From Curtobacterium pusillum (GTDB taxonomy: Bacteria; Actinomycetota; Actinomycetes; Actinomycetales; Microbacteriaceae): 64,000 nt of DNA. Location of the stretch: assembly GCF_013359865.1 (NCBI RefSeq), contig NZ_JABMCE010000082.1:58476-122475 (forward strand), in the 5' to 3' direction. The translations under genes and the position numbers were made by a program. Of this stretch, positions 51,067 through 60,177 are shown one piece after another; position 1 is the stretch's first letter, and the number at the start of each line of letters is the position of its first letter. The notes beneath the pieces are model-generated. The model did not search any database. It was given only the letters and a program-made list of their open reading frames with translations, and was not told the origin of the DNA.

Positions 51067-51810
51067 GTGTCCGGTTCGTCGAAGTACACCACCACGCTGA
51101 GCCGCGCGGTGGTGACGCCGCTCGCACGTCTGCTCTGGCGTCCGCGGATCATCGGCCGGAAGAACGTCCCGAAGCGCGGCCCCGTGATCCTGGCGAGCAA
51201 CCACCGCTCGTTCATCGACTCGCCCGCGATCACGCTCATGGCGCCGCGGAAGGTGTCGTTCCTGGCCAAGCAGGAGTACTTCACGGGGACGGGGTTCCGC
51301 GGAGCCCTGTCGCGCGCGTTCTTCGGTGGCATCGGCGCCATCGGGGTCGAGCGTGGTGCGGGTTCGGCGGCGCAGCACGCGCTCGACCTCGGACTCGAAC
51401 GGCTCGAGGCTGGAGAGGCGTTCGCGATCTACCCCGAGGGCACCCGTTCCCTCGACGGGCGCCTGTACAAGGGCCGCACGGGCGTGGCCTGGCTGGCGTT
51501 GACGAGCGGCGCTCCCGTGGTGCCCGTCGCGCTCACCGGCACCGAGGACGTCCAGCCGGTGGGCTCGCGCGTCCCGAAGCTCGCGAAGGTGACGATCGAG
51601 TTCGGGCAGCCCCTCGACCTGTCCGGCTTCGGCGAGGCCTCCTCCGGCCGCGCACGCCGGCACGCCACCGATGCGGTGATGGCCGCGATCCAGGAGCTCA
51701 GCGGTCAGGAAACCGCGAACGCCTACAACAACCCGCCTGCCACGATCGTGGAGCGGGTGCGCCAGGTGCTGCACCGGGACGACCCGACCGAGGCCGTCGA
51801 ACCCGACTGA
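51067..51810 (+). CDS. 1-acyl-sn-glycerol-3-phosphate acyltransferase (PlsC-like)
   Basis: The 247-residue protein has the acyltransferase motifs NHRSFIDSP (HX4D variant, ~46-54), AIYPEGTRS (motif III) and VVPVALTG (motif IV). It adds the second acyl chain in phospholipid synthesis or a related step. GTG 51067 has GAGGAGG 8 nt upstream; an earlier in-frame GTG at 51025 lacks one. No membrane helix is obvious, so it is probably peripheral. Confidence 0.9.
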   Translation: MSGSSKYTTTLSRAVVTPLARLLWRPRIIGRKNVPKRGPVILASNHRSFIDSPAITLMAPRKVSFLAKQEYFTGTGFRGALSRAFFGGIGAIGVERGAGSAAQHALDLGLERLEAGEAFAIYPEGTRSLDGRLYKGRTGVAWLALTSGAPVVPVALTGTEDVQPVGSRVPKLAKVTIEFGQPLDLSGFGEASSGRARRHATDAVMAAIQELSGQETANAYNNPPATIVERVRQVLHRDDPTEAVEPD

Positions 51811-51817
51811 CTCGGTA

Positions 51818-51846
51818 TTGCACATCCGGCATATTGGTGTTTCAAT
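51818..51846 (+). promoter_or_regulatory. Candidate sigma-70-like promoter for the 118-residue protein
   Basis: TTGCAC (51818-51823), a 17-bp A/T-rich spacer and TTCAAT (51841-51846) form a plausible vegetative promoter, giving a leader of ~75 nt. Confidence 0.4.
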
Positions 51847-51926
51847 GGAGTCGTGCCCAGGGCACACTCCGAAAACGGCCCGACCGAGAACGGGCCGCCC
51901 GAACACCTGATCGGAAGGCAAGCAGC

Positions 51927-52283
51927 ATGTCCTCCACGCCGCTCTTCGACTCCATCGCCCGCCGTACTGACCCGTCGGTCCCCGCGCAGACCGCGTCGGC
52001 GCCGAGCATCGCCCGCGCCACCTTCACCCCGGCCCCGGCCCCGACCTCGCCGATGTCGCCGCCGGTCGACACCGCGGACGCGGTCCAGGTCCCCGCTGCC
52101 CTCGTCGCGGCGATCGAGGACGTCCCCGCCCGCGTGGCCGCCGCGATGCAGAACGAGCACGTCGTGTCCGCCGAGCAGCTCGTCCTGGTCGAGGCGGTCG
52201 CCGACGCGATCACCCGCGCGGTGGTCGACGCCGTGGCGACCGAGCTCGAGCGGATCGCCCGCGACGGCATCGTCCGCGCCTGA
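51927..52283 (+). CDS. Protein of unknown function upstream of the M23 peptidase
   Basis: The 118-residue protein has a Ser/Pro/Ala-rich, disordered first half (~1-55) and a helical second half (VVSAEQLVLVEAVADAITRAVVDAVATELERIA) that could form a coiled coil. No signal peptide or membrane helix. ATG 51927 follows GGAAGG. It lies 17 bp before the M23 peptidase gene and is probably co-transcribed. Confidence 0.7.
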   Translation: MSSTPLFDSIARRTDPSVPAQTASAPSIARATFTPAPAPTSPMSPPVDTADAVQVPAALVAAIEDVPARVAAAMQNEHVVSAEQLVLVEAVADAITRAVVDAVATELERIARDGIVRA

Positions 52284-52300
52284 TCGGGCTCGTCGATCCG

Positions 52301-53506
52301 ATGACCACGACGACGGACACCCTGACGCAGCGCCCCCGCGACGCGGCGCCCGCCCCCGGTGCGTACCCGACGCGTCGTGCGCGCCGCGCTGCCGAGGCCG
52401 TGCCCGGCACCCCCGCGGATCAGCGCGACGTCACGGCCGCGGTGTCTCGGCAGCCCGTCGTCCCGGCCGTGCCGGGCGTCTCACCGACCGTGGACGCGGA
52501 CGCGGTCAGCCACGAAGCCACCGGGGCGGCGGCGACCACACCCGCCGCTCCGGTCTCCACCACCCACCGGTCGGCCGCGCGCCGGGCCGCCGCCGACACG
52601 GGCGGGACGAGCCGCGCCTCCAGGCCGACCGACGGACCGACCGACGGACCGACAGACGGGCCGACAGGCGGACCGACAGGCGGGCCGACTGACGGACCGA
52701 CCGACGGGCCGACCGACGCGCTCACCCCTGCCGTCCCGCTGCCGTCGCGCCGCACGCTGCGCGTCGATGCCCGGTCCGGAGGGACGGCCGACCTCGGCCG
52801 CGCCGTCACCCAGGCGATCACCCTGCCGCTCCGGACGATCGGCGCGGCGGTCGCCTCGGCGAAGACCGTTCCCCTGACCGCGACGGCCGTCGTGGCGTGC
52901 CTGTTCGTCACCGTGGCGACCCCGCAGACGGCCGTGGCGGCGACGCCGCAGGCGACGCTCCCGGCGCTCGACGTGCAGGACTACACGGCGTCGGCAGGTT
53001 CGTCGATCTCCGTCCAGCGCGACGCGTTCGCGATCAGTCGGATCCCGGCACGCCCGGCACGTCCGGCGCCGGCCGCCTCGCCCGCGAAGCCCTCCGCCGC
53101 TTCGGCAGCACGTCCCGTCTCGGGGTCGATCCCGGCAGCGGGAGGCTTCGGCTCCCGCTGGGTCCGCGGATGCGCGGCGTGCTCGACGAACCACCAGGGG
53201 CTCGACTTCGCAGCACCGACGGGGACCGCGGTCGTCGCGGCGATGTCCGGCCGCGTGGTGTCCGCCGGTGTCTTCGGCGGCTACGGCAACCAGGTCCTGC
53301 TCCAGCACTCCGACGGTTCGCAGACCCGCTACGGCCACCTGTCGCAGATCGGCGTCCGGGTCGGCCAGACCGTGACGGTCGGCCAGCGCATCGGTGCCGT
53401 CGGCAACACGGGTGTCTCGACCGGATCGCACCTGCACTTCGAGGTCATCCTCGGTGGGAACCCCGTCGACCCCGCCGCGTGGCTCTCGGCCCGCGGACTG
53501 CTCTGA
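52301..53506 (+). CDS. M23-family metallopeptidase with long Pro-rich N-terminal extension
   Basis: The 401-residue protein ends in a LytM/M23 domain: NHQGLDFAAPTGT (HX3D zinc motif, ~300), GYGNQVLLQHSDG, TRYGHLSQIG and SHLHFEV (~380), all ligands intact. It should cut or bind peptidoglycan. Unusually, ~185 disordered residues (with TDGP repeats) precede the only hydrophobic segment (~188-212, ending VAATPQ), so the N-terminus must stay in the cytoplasm or a shorter form starts internally. No ribosome-binding site is obvious at ATG 52301. Confidence 0.85.
   Translation: MTTTTDTLTQRPRDAAPAPGAYPTRRARRAAEAVPGTPADQRDVTAAVSRQPVVPAVPGVSPTVDADAVSHEATGAAATTPAAPVSTTHRSAARRAAADTGGTSRASRPTDGPTDGPTDGPTGGPTGGPTDGPTDGPTDALTPAVPLPSRRTLRVDARSGGTADLGRAVTQAITLPLRTIGAAVASAKTVPLTATAVVACLFVTVATPQTAVAATPQATLPALDVQDYTASAGSSISVQRDAFAISRIPARPARPAPAASPAKPSAASAARPVSGSIPAAGGFGSRWVRGCAACSTNHQGLDFAAPTGTAVVAAMSGRVVSAGVFGGYGNQVLLQHSDGSQTRYGHLSQIGVRVGQTVTVGQRIGAVGNTGVSTGSHLHFEVILGGNPVDPAAWLSARGLL
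52626..52721 (+). repeat. 12-bp tandem repeat in the M23 peptidase gene
   Basis: About eight in-frame copies of GACGGACCGACC-type units encode PTDG/PTGG repeats. A half copy of the dispersed palindrome (GAGCCGCGCCTCCAGGCCG) lies immediately upstream at ~52609. Confidence 0.9.
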
Positions 53507-53567
53507 CCCCGGGCGCGTAGCGTCGGACCCGCGGCGGCAGGGAGTCGCCGCGGAGACGGAGACGCGC

Positions 53568-54416
53568 GTGCGGGTGAGTGTGCTGGGGACGGGGACGATG
53601 GGGGCCGGGGTGGCGGGCTCGCTGCTCCGCGAGGGGCACGAGGTGACGGTGTGGAACCGGAGCATCGACAAGGCCGCGCCGCTCGGCGAACGGGGAGCGG
53701 TGGTCGCGCCCGACCCGGCAGCGGCGGTCGCGGATGCCGAGGTCGTGCTGCTCACCCTGTTCGACACCGACGCGGTGGTCGACGTGCTCGAGGCCGCCGC
53801 GGGCGAGGCGCCGGCCGAAGCGATCTGGGTGCAGTGCTCCACGATCGGTGTCGCCGGCACCGAGACCGTCGTGCAACTCGCCGGCAAGTACGGCATCACC
53901 CTCGTCGAGGCGATGATGCTCGGTACGAAGGCCCCGGCCGAGCAGGGCACGCTGACGATGCTCGCGGCCGGCCCCGCGGACGTGCTCGACCGCATCGACC
54001 CGGTCCTCGACGCGATCGGGGCGAAGACCGTCCGCGCGGGCGACCAGGTCGGCGCCGGGACCGCGCTCAAGCTGGCCGCCAACGCCTGGATCGCGTCGCT
54101 CACCGCCGCCGCCGGGCAGTCCCTCGCGGTCGCGAAGTCGCTCGGGCTGGACCCGGCGCTCTTCCTCGAGGCGATCGACGGCAGCGCGAGCGACTCGGCG
54201 TACGCGCACACCAAGGGCAAGGCGATCATCGACGGTGCGTTCCCCGCGCAGTTCGCGCTCGACGGCCTGCGGAAGGACATCGAGCTCATCACCGACGCCG
54301 CTCGTAGCGCCGGTGTCTCGACGGTGCTGCTCGACGCGCTCGGTCGTGTGTACGCGGACGCCAGCGCCGCGGGTCACGGCGGTGACGACATCGCGGCGGT
54401 CGGCACCGCCTTCTGA
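53568..54416 (+). CDS. NAD(P)-dependent beta-hydroxyacid dehydrogenase
   Basis: The 282-residue protein belongs to the 3-hydroxyisobutyrate dehydrogenase/imine reductase group: N-terminal GTGTMGAGVAGSL Rossmann loop with NRS marking NADP preference, CSTIGVAGTE substrate loop, and the catalytic Lys in GTALKLAANAW. Substrate is unknown. GTG 53568 follows GGAGACGGAG; GTG 53574 is an alternative. Confidence 0.88.
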   Translation: MRVSVLGTGTMGAGVAGSLLREGHEVTVWNRSIDKAAPLGERGAVVAPDPAAAVADAEVVLLTLFDTDAVVDVLEAAAGEAPAEAIWVQCSTIGVAGTETVVQLAGKYGITLVEAMMLGTKAPAEQGTLTMLAAGPADVLDRIDPVLDAIGAKTVRAGDQVGAGTALKLAANAWIASLTAAAGQSLAVAKSLGLDPALFLEAIDGSASDSAYAHTKGKAIIDGAFPAQFALDGLRKDIELITDAARSAGVSTVLLDALGRVYADASAAGHGGDDIAAVGTAF

Positions 54417-54422
54417 CCCGGC

Positions 54423-54647
54423 CTACCGGCGCCTGAAGAGCCGTCGGACGGCGTTCGTCAGCCGTCCGACGGTCTCGTCGTTCATGGTGTTCGCGAGGTC
54501 GAACGCCTCCCGCGCGGGGTCGGAACCGGCCCGGATGCGGCGCAGTGCGGCGTCCGCGCGGGCCCGGGCGTCGAGTTCCGCGAGGGGCATGTCGTCCTCG
54601 GGGTCGTGCGCGGGCGTCGCGGAACCGTCGGTGCCCGGGTCTGCCAT
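54423..54647 (-). CDS. Small acidic/basic protein of unknown function
   Basis: The 74-residue protein has an Asp/Pro-rich start and a helical DARARADAALRRIRAG segment with a basic tail (VRRLFRRR). TACCCT (complement of 54654-54659) lies 6 nt before ATG 54647, supporting a leaderless gene. It is convergent with the dehydrogenase (7 bp apart). Family unknown. Confidence 0.55.
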   Translation of the reverse strand: MADPGTDGSATPAHDPEDDMPLAELDARARADAALRRIRAGSDPAREAFDLANTMNDETVGRLTNAVRRLFRRR

Positions 54648-54765
54648 GGGAGCAGGGTACGCGGATCGGCCGGGCCGTGGCGTCGGACCGGTACACGCCG
54701 ACGCCGCAACACTCGTGACGCGGCGACGAAACACCCTCGCAATCCCCGGTCAGTAGGTTCGCGGC

Positions 54766-54786
54766 ATGCAGGAACCGACGTGTTGA
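54766..54786 (+). other. Possible six-codon leaderless upstream ORF (MQEPTC)
   Basis: TAGGTT (54754-54759) is followed after 6 nt by ATG 54766, the spacing seen at other leaderless genes here. The ORF reads MQEPTC and stops at 54784-54786, overlapping the alpha-E start (GTG 54780). It could couple translation to the main gene, or the region may simply be a short leader with AGGA as ribosome-binding site. Confidence 0.35.
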
Positions 54787-55676
54787 GCCGACTCGCGGGG
54801 AGCGTGTTCCACGTCGGGAGCGCCGTCGAACGCGCGGACGTGGTCGCCCGGATGGTCGACGTCTACATCGCGCGACGCGAACCGGCCGGTGACGGGCAGG
54901 ACCGCGCGGTCGCCGCCGAGCTCCGGTCCGTGGTGGGAGCGACGGGTCCGGCGAGCGATCCGGACCGTGGTGCGACCATCGACTCCCTCGCGCTCGACCG
55001 TCACGAGCCGGCATCCATCGCCTCCGCCGTCGCCGTCGCCCGGGACAACGCCCGCCGTGCCCGCGAGGTCGTCTCCACCGAGCTCTGGGACTGTCTCAAC
55101 GTCACCCGTTCCCGCATGCCCCGCAAGGTCGCGCCGGACCGAGCCCACGAGTTCCTCGGCTGGGTGCGGGAGCGCAGTGCCCTCGCGATCGGCGTGGTCG
55201 AGGCCGATGCGAGCCGTGACGAGGTCTGGGAGTTCTTCACCCTCGGACGCTCGCTGCAGCGGTGTGCGACGACGGCCAGGCTGCTCGCATCGGATCTGCT
55301 CGACCGTAGGTCCACCGCCTCGTGGGTGACCGCGCTCCGGGCGTGCAGCGCGGGCGAGGCGTTCCAGCGCGGCCGCGACCACCACACGCCGAGTCCCGAG
55401 GACGCCGCCGCCTTCCTGCTCCTCGACGAGCGCAGCCCGCGGTCGCTGCGGTTCCTCGCCCGGCGGGCGGACGAGTGCCTGACGGACGTCGCGCCGTCGT
55501 GCATCGAGGACGAGGTGCGCGCCTTCGCCGAGGTCCGGGCCGCGCTCGAGTCGGTGACCGAGACCACGGCGCTCCTGGCCGCACGGGCGGCGGGGGAGCA
55601 GTTCGCGGTCGCGGCCGACCGTGTCGTCGAAGCGCTCGACGCACGCGTCTTCGCGGCGTCCGAACCGGCTCGCTGA
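54780..55676 (+). CDS. Alpha-E domain protein (DUF403)
   Basis: The 298-residue all-helical protein begins with the family hallmark MLSRLAGSVFHVGSAVERADVVARMVD. Alpha-E proteins usually sit with a circularly permuted ATP-grasp and a transglutaminase-like gene, in a system thought to make or modify peptides. Neither partner is present here, so this copy is solitary. GTG 54780 is chosen because the family starts MLSR. Confidence 0.88.
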   Translation: MLSRLAGSVFHVGSAVERADVVARMVDVYIARREPAGDGQDRAVAAELRSVVGATGPASDPDRGATIDSLALDRHEPASIASAVAVARDNARRAREVVSTELWDCLNVTRSRMPRKVAPDRAHEFLGWVRERSALAIGVVEADASRDEVWEFFTLGRSLQRCATTARLLASDLLDRRSTASWVTALRACSAGEAFQRGRDHHTPSPEDAAAFLLLDERSPRSLRFLARRADECLTDVAPSCIEDEVRAFAEVRAALESVTETTALLAARAAGEQFAVAADRVVEALDARVFAASEPAR

Positions 55677-55740
55677 CGGACCGGACCCGCGCCGCCGGTT
55701 CCGGACGGATGCGCCAGCGCCGGCCTGGCCGTGTCGGAGC

Positions 55741-55774
55741 GGGAGGCGCGGTGCGGGGCCGCGCCGCGCCTCCC
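55741..55774. repeat. Dispersed palindrome copy between convergent genes
   Basis: GGGAGGCGCGG (55741-55751) and CCGCGCCTCCC (55764-55774) are perfect 11-bp arms; CGTCCGT follows as in the copy at 2559. It lies in the 237-bp gap between the alpha-E gene and the MFS gene, which also holds the second-family element. Confidence 0.7.
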
Positions 55775-55788
55775 GTCCGTCTCGCGAT

Positions 55789-55896
55789 CCGCCCGCCGAA
55801 GCGACAGAACGCGGTTCTTCCGCTCGGTCACACCCGCGAAAGCGACAGTGTCCCGCGTCGATACGGCGGCAATCTGTCGCTTTCGCGGACGGGCGG
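55789..55896. repeat. Three-part hairpin of the second palindrome family
   Basis: Outer arms CCGCCCG/CGGGCGG (55789-55795, 55890-55896) enclose a perfect 15-bp stem CCGCGAAAGCGACAG (55834-55848 with 55874-55888). A further degenerate GCCGAAGCGACAG copy lies at ~55795-55807. The arms resemble CCCGCAAAACGCAAC at 28021. Probably terminates the convergent genes. Confidence 0.7.
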
Positions 55897-55913
55897 ACCG
55901 GCCGGCCGCCGGG

Positions 55914-57260
55914 TCAGACGGCGCTGGAGCGGTCGGCGACCGCCTCGTCGCGTTCCAGGTCCTGCCGGAGCGCCGCGCGCGCCGCGCGAGTCCCCACGAC
56001 GGGCACCGCGTGCGTGATCGCCAGGTGCAGGCGGGTGTCCGCGTCGTACCGCACGCGGAACCGCTCGTGACGGATGAGCCACACGAGGGCGATGGCGAGC
56101 GCCACGAACCCCGAGGTCGCACCCACGGCGATGGCCCAGCGCGGCCCCCAGGCATCGGCGACCGCGCCGACGATCGGGGCGCCGATGGGCGTGCCTCCCG
56201 CGAAGATCGCCATGTACAGCGCCATCACGCGTCCGCGCATCGCGGGCTTCGTCGTGGTCTGCACGAGGGCGTTCGCCGTCGTCATGAACGTCAGGGACGC
56301 GAGCCCGACGAACACGAGCACCACGGCGAAGGTCCAGTAGGTGGGTGCGACGGCAGCGGCGGCGCAGGCGATCCCGAACCCGGCGGAGGCGATCACGAGC
56401 ATGCGCATCCGGGGCCGATCCCGTCGGGCGGAGAGCAGGGCACCGGCGACGGAGCCGATCGCCATCACCGAGTTGAGCAGGCCGAACTCGCCCGCTCCCT
56501 TGCCGAACTCGACCCTGGCCATCGTCGAGGTGAAGATCGGGAAGTTCACGCCGAACGTGCCGACGACGAAGATCATGCACAGCACGACGATGATGTCCGG
56601 CCGGGTCCGCACGTACTGGAACCCGGCGACGATCTGCCCCTTGCCGCGCTTGGGTCGGATGCGGTCGGCGAGCTGTGCGGGGTCGACGAAGCGCAGCGCG
56701 AGGAGGACGGCCAGGAACGAGGCGGCGTTGATGACGAACACCCAGCCGGAGCCGATCGCGGCGATGAGCACGCCGGCGACCGCGGGGCCGATCAGACGCG
56801 CGGCGTTGAACGACGCGGAGTTGAGCGCCACGGCGTTGGCGACGTGCTCGCCCTGCACGACGTCGGAGACGAACGCCTGCCGGATCGGGGTGTCGAACGC
56901 GGCGACGATGCCGAGCGCGAGCGCGAACCCGTAGAGGGACCAGATCGTGGCGGTGTTCGTCAGCACCATGATCCCGAGCCCCAGGCCGAGTGCGCCCATG
57001 AGCCCCTGCGTGAGCATGAGCATCTTGCGCCGGTCGAACCGGTCGGCGGCGAGGCCGGTCAGGGGGAGGAGCAGTAGCTGCGGGCCGAACTGCAGCGCCA
57101 TGGTGATCCCGACCGCGATGGCGTCGTTGTCGGAGAGCTTCGTCAGGACGATCCAGTCCTGGGCGGTTCGCTGCATCCAGGTGCCGACGTTCGACACCAG
57201 GGCACCGGCGAACCAGATGCGGTAGTTGCGGCCCGACAGGGAGCGGAACATGGCGGTCAC
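55914..57260 (-). CDS. MFS transporter (EntS-like, MFS_3)
   Basis: The 448-residue protein has 12 helices and the MFS signature GLAADRFDRRKMLM after helix 2. The start SLSGRNYRIWFAGALVSNVGTWMQ is typical of EntS-like exporters of siderophores or drugs. GTG 57260 overlaps the MarR gene stop (GTGA), so it is in an operon with, and probably repressed by, that regulator. A ~40-residue basic cytoplasmic tail follows the last helix. Confidence 0.92.
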   Translation of the reverse strand: MTAMFRSLSGRNYRIWFAGALVSNVGTWMQRTAQDWIVLTKLSDNDAIAVGITMALQFGPQLLLLPLTGLAADRFDRRKMLMLTQGLMGALGLGLGIMVLTNTATIWSLYGFALALGIVAAFDTPIRQAFVSDVVQGEHVANAVALNSASFNAARLIGPAVAGVLIAAIGSGWVFVINAASFLAVLLALRFVDPAQLADRIRPKRGKGQIVAGFQYVRTRPDIIVVLCMIFVVGTFGVNFPIFTSTMARVEFGKGAGEFGLLNSVMAIGSVAGALLSARRDRPRMRMLVIASAGFGIACAAAAVAPTYWTFAVVLVFVGLASLTFMTTANALVQTTTKPAMRGRVMALYMAIFAGGTPIGAPIVGAVADAWGPRWAIAVGATSGFVALAIALVWLIRHERFRVRYDADTRLHLAITHAVPVVGTRAARAALRQDLERDEAVADRSSAV

Positions 57261-57676
57261 TGCTGGGCCAGCCTCCTCATGATCTCGGTGGCGTCGGCGA
57301 GGGTCTGCCGCTCGGCCTCGGTGAGGTCGGCGAGACGCGGGGTGAGCCAGCCGTCCCGACGACGACGGGTCTCCTCGACGAAGGCGGCTCCGTCCGGGGT
57401 CGCCCCGAGGAGCACCTTGCGGCGGTCGTCGCCGTGGCCGCCCTTCGTCACGAGCCCGCGTTCGACGAGCACGGCGACGGTCTTCGTCATCGACGGGGGA
57501 GTCACACCGTCCTGCCGGCTGAGCTCGGCGAGGGTCATCGTGCCGTCGCGGTGCAGCCTGGCGAGTGCGGAGAACTGGGCGTCCGTCACGGTCGTGTCGG
57601 CCTTCTGCGCACGGAGGGTGCGGGACAGCCGGTTCACCGCGATCCGCAGGTCTGTGGAGAGGGAGACGTCGTTCAC
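57257..57676 (-). CDS. MarR-family transcriptional regulator
   Basis: The 139-residue regulator has the MarR winged helix (TMTLAELSRQDGVTPPSMTKTVAVLVERGLV) and the wing residue pattern GDDRRKVLLGATPDG. It heads the operon with the MFS exporter. TAAGCT (complement of 57684-57689) lies 7 nt before GTG 57676, so the mRNA is probably leaderless. A GTTAGCTTAGCAAATTAG A/T-rich stretch and an AGTTC...GAACT palindrome sit over the promoter. Confidence 0.93.
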   Translation of the reverse strand: MNDVSLSTDLRIAVNRLSRTLRAQKADTTVTDAQFSALARLHRDGTMTLAELSRQDGVTPPSMTKTVAVLVERGLVTKGGHGDDRRKVLLGATPDGAAFVEETRRRRDGWLTPRLADLTEAERQTLADATEIMRRLAQQ

Positions 57677-57696
57677 GATCGTTAGCTTAGCAAATT

Positions 57697-57713
57697 AGTT
57701 CAGCGAACGAACT
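57697..57713. promoter_or_regulatory. Candidate MarR operator (AGTTC-N7-GAACT)
   Basis: An inverted repeat lies ~20 bp upstream of the MarR gene in the most A/T-rich stretch of this region, overlapping the expected -35. Autorepression released by a drug ligand is the usual mechanism for such marR-MFS operons. Confidence 0.5.
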
Positions 57714-57720
57714 GATTGGT

Positions 57721-57780
57721 CGAACGGGAGGCGCGGTGCGAGTGAGCAGGTCTGCTCACCCGCACCGCGCCTCCCATTCG
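57721..57780. repeat. 60-nt palindrome with two mismatches
   Basis: The whole stretch is self-complementary from CGAACGGGAGGCGCGG to its end, apart from two mispairs. It lies between the upstream region of the MarR gene and the end of the small membrane-protein gene at 57783. Here both flanking genes run leftward, so it would end the Pit-operon transcript. Confidence 0.8.
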
Positions 57781-57782
57781 TG

Positions 57783-58052
57783 TCAGTGGAACTGCGGGAT
57801 CGTCATCCAGATGCCGTAGAGCACTGCCGCGATGCAGACCGCGAAGCACACGCCGGCACCCACCAGCGCTGCCGGTGGCGTCTTGCCGGATCGCGCCGTC
57901 TCCTCCGCGTACTGCGTGTGGTCGCCGCCCGCGTCCACGGGCTGGCCCGTCCCGAGCAACCGCAGCCCGAGCGTGTAGAGCAGCACGACGCCGACGGCGG
58001 CGACGAAGCCGACGCCCGCCACCGTGCCGATCGCACCGAAGTCGATGTCCAT
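57783..58052 (-). CDS. Small two-helix membrane protein downstream of the phosphate transporter
   Basis: The 89-residue protein has two helices (VAGVGFVAAVGVVLLYTLGLRLL and ALVGAGVCFAVCIAAVLYGIWM) with a polar loop between. It follows the Pit gene by 13 bp in the same direction, and similar small proteins accompany pit genes in actinomycetes, so an accessory role is likely. Confidence 0.8.
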   Translation of the reverse strand: MDIDFGAIGTVAGVGFVAAVGVVLLYTLGLRLLGTGQPVDAGGDHTQYAEETARSGKTPPAALVGAGVCFAVCIAAVLYGIWMTIPQFH

Positions 58053-58065
58053 GGGGACCCCTCTC

Positions 58066-59202
<1,137 letters not shown>

Positions 59203-59289
59203 GCGCGAGACGCTAGGCCGGCTCCGAGCCGCCTGCGTGAACGCCGGGTGAACAGGCGCGGCTCGTCCGGCATCTGGGAGGATGAGGCC

Positions 59290-60168
59290 GTGCCCACGTT
59301 CTCCGCAGCCCGAGGGGACTCCTCGTTCACCGACGCCCACGGCGTCGAGATCGTCTACTCGACCTGGCGTGCGGCGCGTCCGAAGGGCATCGTGCAGATC
59401 GCGCACGGTGTGGGGGAGCACGGTCTCCGGTACGAGCCGCTCGCGCAGGACCTCGTCCGCGCCGGGTACACCGTGCACGCCAACGACCACCGCGGACACG
59501 GACGCACCGGCCTCGCGCAGTGGGACGGCGACCACGCCAAGCTCGGTCGCCTCGGACCCGGCGGGCTGCGGGCAGCGATCGCGGCCGTGGAGCAGATGAC
59601 CGCCGTCGCGCGCGCGGACACGCCGGGCATCCCGCTCGTGCTGCTCGGTCACTCGTGGGGCTCGCTGATGGCGCAGCGGATCGTGAACACGTCGTCGGGG
59701 TCGTACGACGGGGTCGTGCTCTCGGCCAGCGCGTACCGGCTGCCCGGGTGGATGAACAGCGGTGACCTCAACGCGCGGCACGCGGGCTCGGGGCCGACGA
59801 AGTTCGAGTGGCTGACGCGCGACCGGGCGATCATCGACGCGGTGTCGGTCGACCCGCTCGCGGTCGAGGCGGACGTCGTCGGGCTGTTCGGCGTCCGGGA
59901 TGCGCTCCGGCTGCTCGGGGTCCCGCGGCGCGGCATCCCGCACGACCTGCCGATGCTGCTGCAGGTCGGGTCGGAGGACCCGCTCGGCGGCCCGCGCTCG
60001 ATCGAGCGGCTGGCGCAGGCCTACCGGCGCCGGGGACGGCTGTCGGACGTGTCGGTGAAGGTCTACGAGGGCGCTCGGCACGAGGTCTACAACGAGACGA
60101 ACCGCGCCGAGGTGATCGCCGACCTGGTCGCCTGGCTCGATCGGGTGACTGCGGGTGGGCGGGCGTAG
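59290..60168 (+). CDS. Alpha/beta hydrolase, monoacylglycerol lipase-like
   Basis: The 292-residue protein has a Hydrolase_4 pattern: QIAHGVGEHGLRYEPLA, NDHRGHGRTG, nucleophile GHSWGSLMAQ, acid GSEDPLGG and His in EGARHEVYNE. This set is typical of monoacylglycerol lipases and lysophospholipases. No signal peptide. GTG 59290 follows GGGAGG at 8 nt. It is 9 bp upstream of the lipoate ligase gene. Confidence 0.9.
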   Translation: MPTFSAARGDSSFTDAHGVEIVYSTWRAARPKGIVQIAHGVGEHGLRYEPLAQDLVRAGYTVHANDHRGHGRTGLAQWDGDHAKLGRLGPGGLRAAIAAVEQMTAVARADTPGIPLVLLGHSWGSLMAQRIVNTSSGSYDGVVLSASAYRLPGWMNSGDLNARHAGSGPTKFEWLTRDRAIIDAVSVDPLAVEADVVGLFGVRDALRLLGVPRRGIPHDLPMLLQVGSEDPLGGPRSIERLAQAYRRRGRLSDVSVKVYEGARHEVYNETNRAEVIADLVAWLDRVTAGGRA

Positions 60169-60177
60169 GCTCGTCCC

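Noticed and set aside
52609..52630. Half palindromes in coding regions as proof of mobility, including CTGGAGGCGCGG-type matches at 12436, 24484 and 31480
   Set aside because: These three encode LEAR in ordinary positions and can arise from codon bias alone. Only copies with both arms or in obvious linkers are used as evidence.
55914..57260. Siderophore export locus
   Set aside because: The MFS protein is EntS-like but no siderophore biosynthesis or uptake gene is nearby; the MarR partner suggests drug export equally well.
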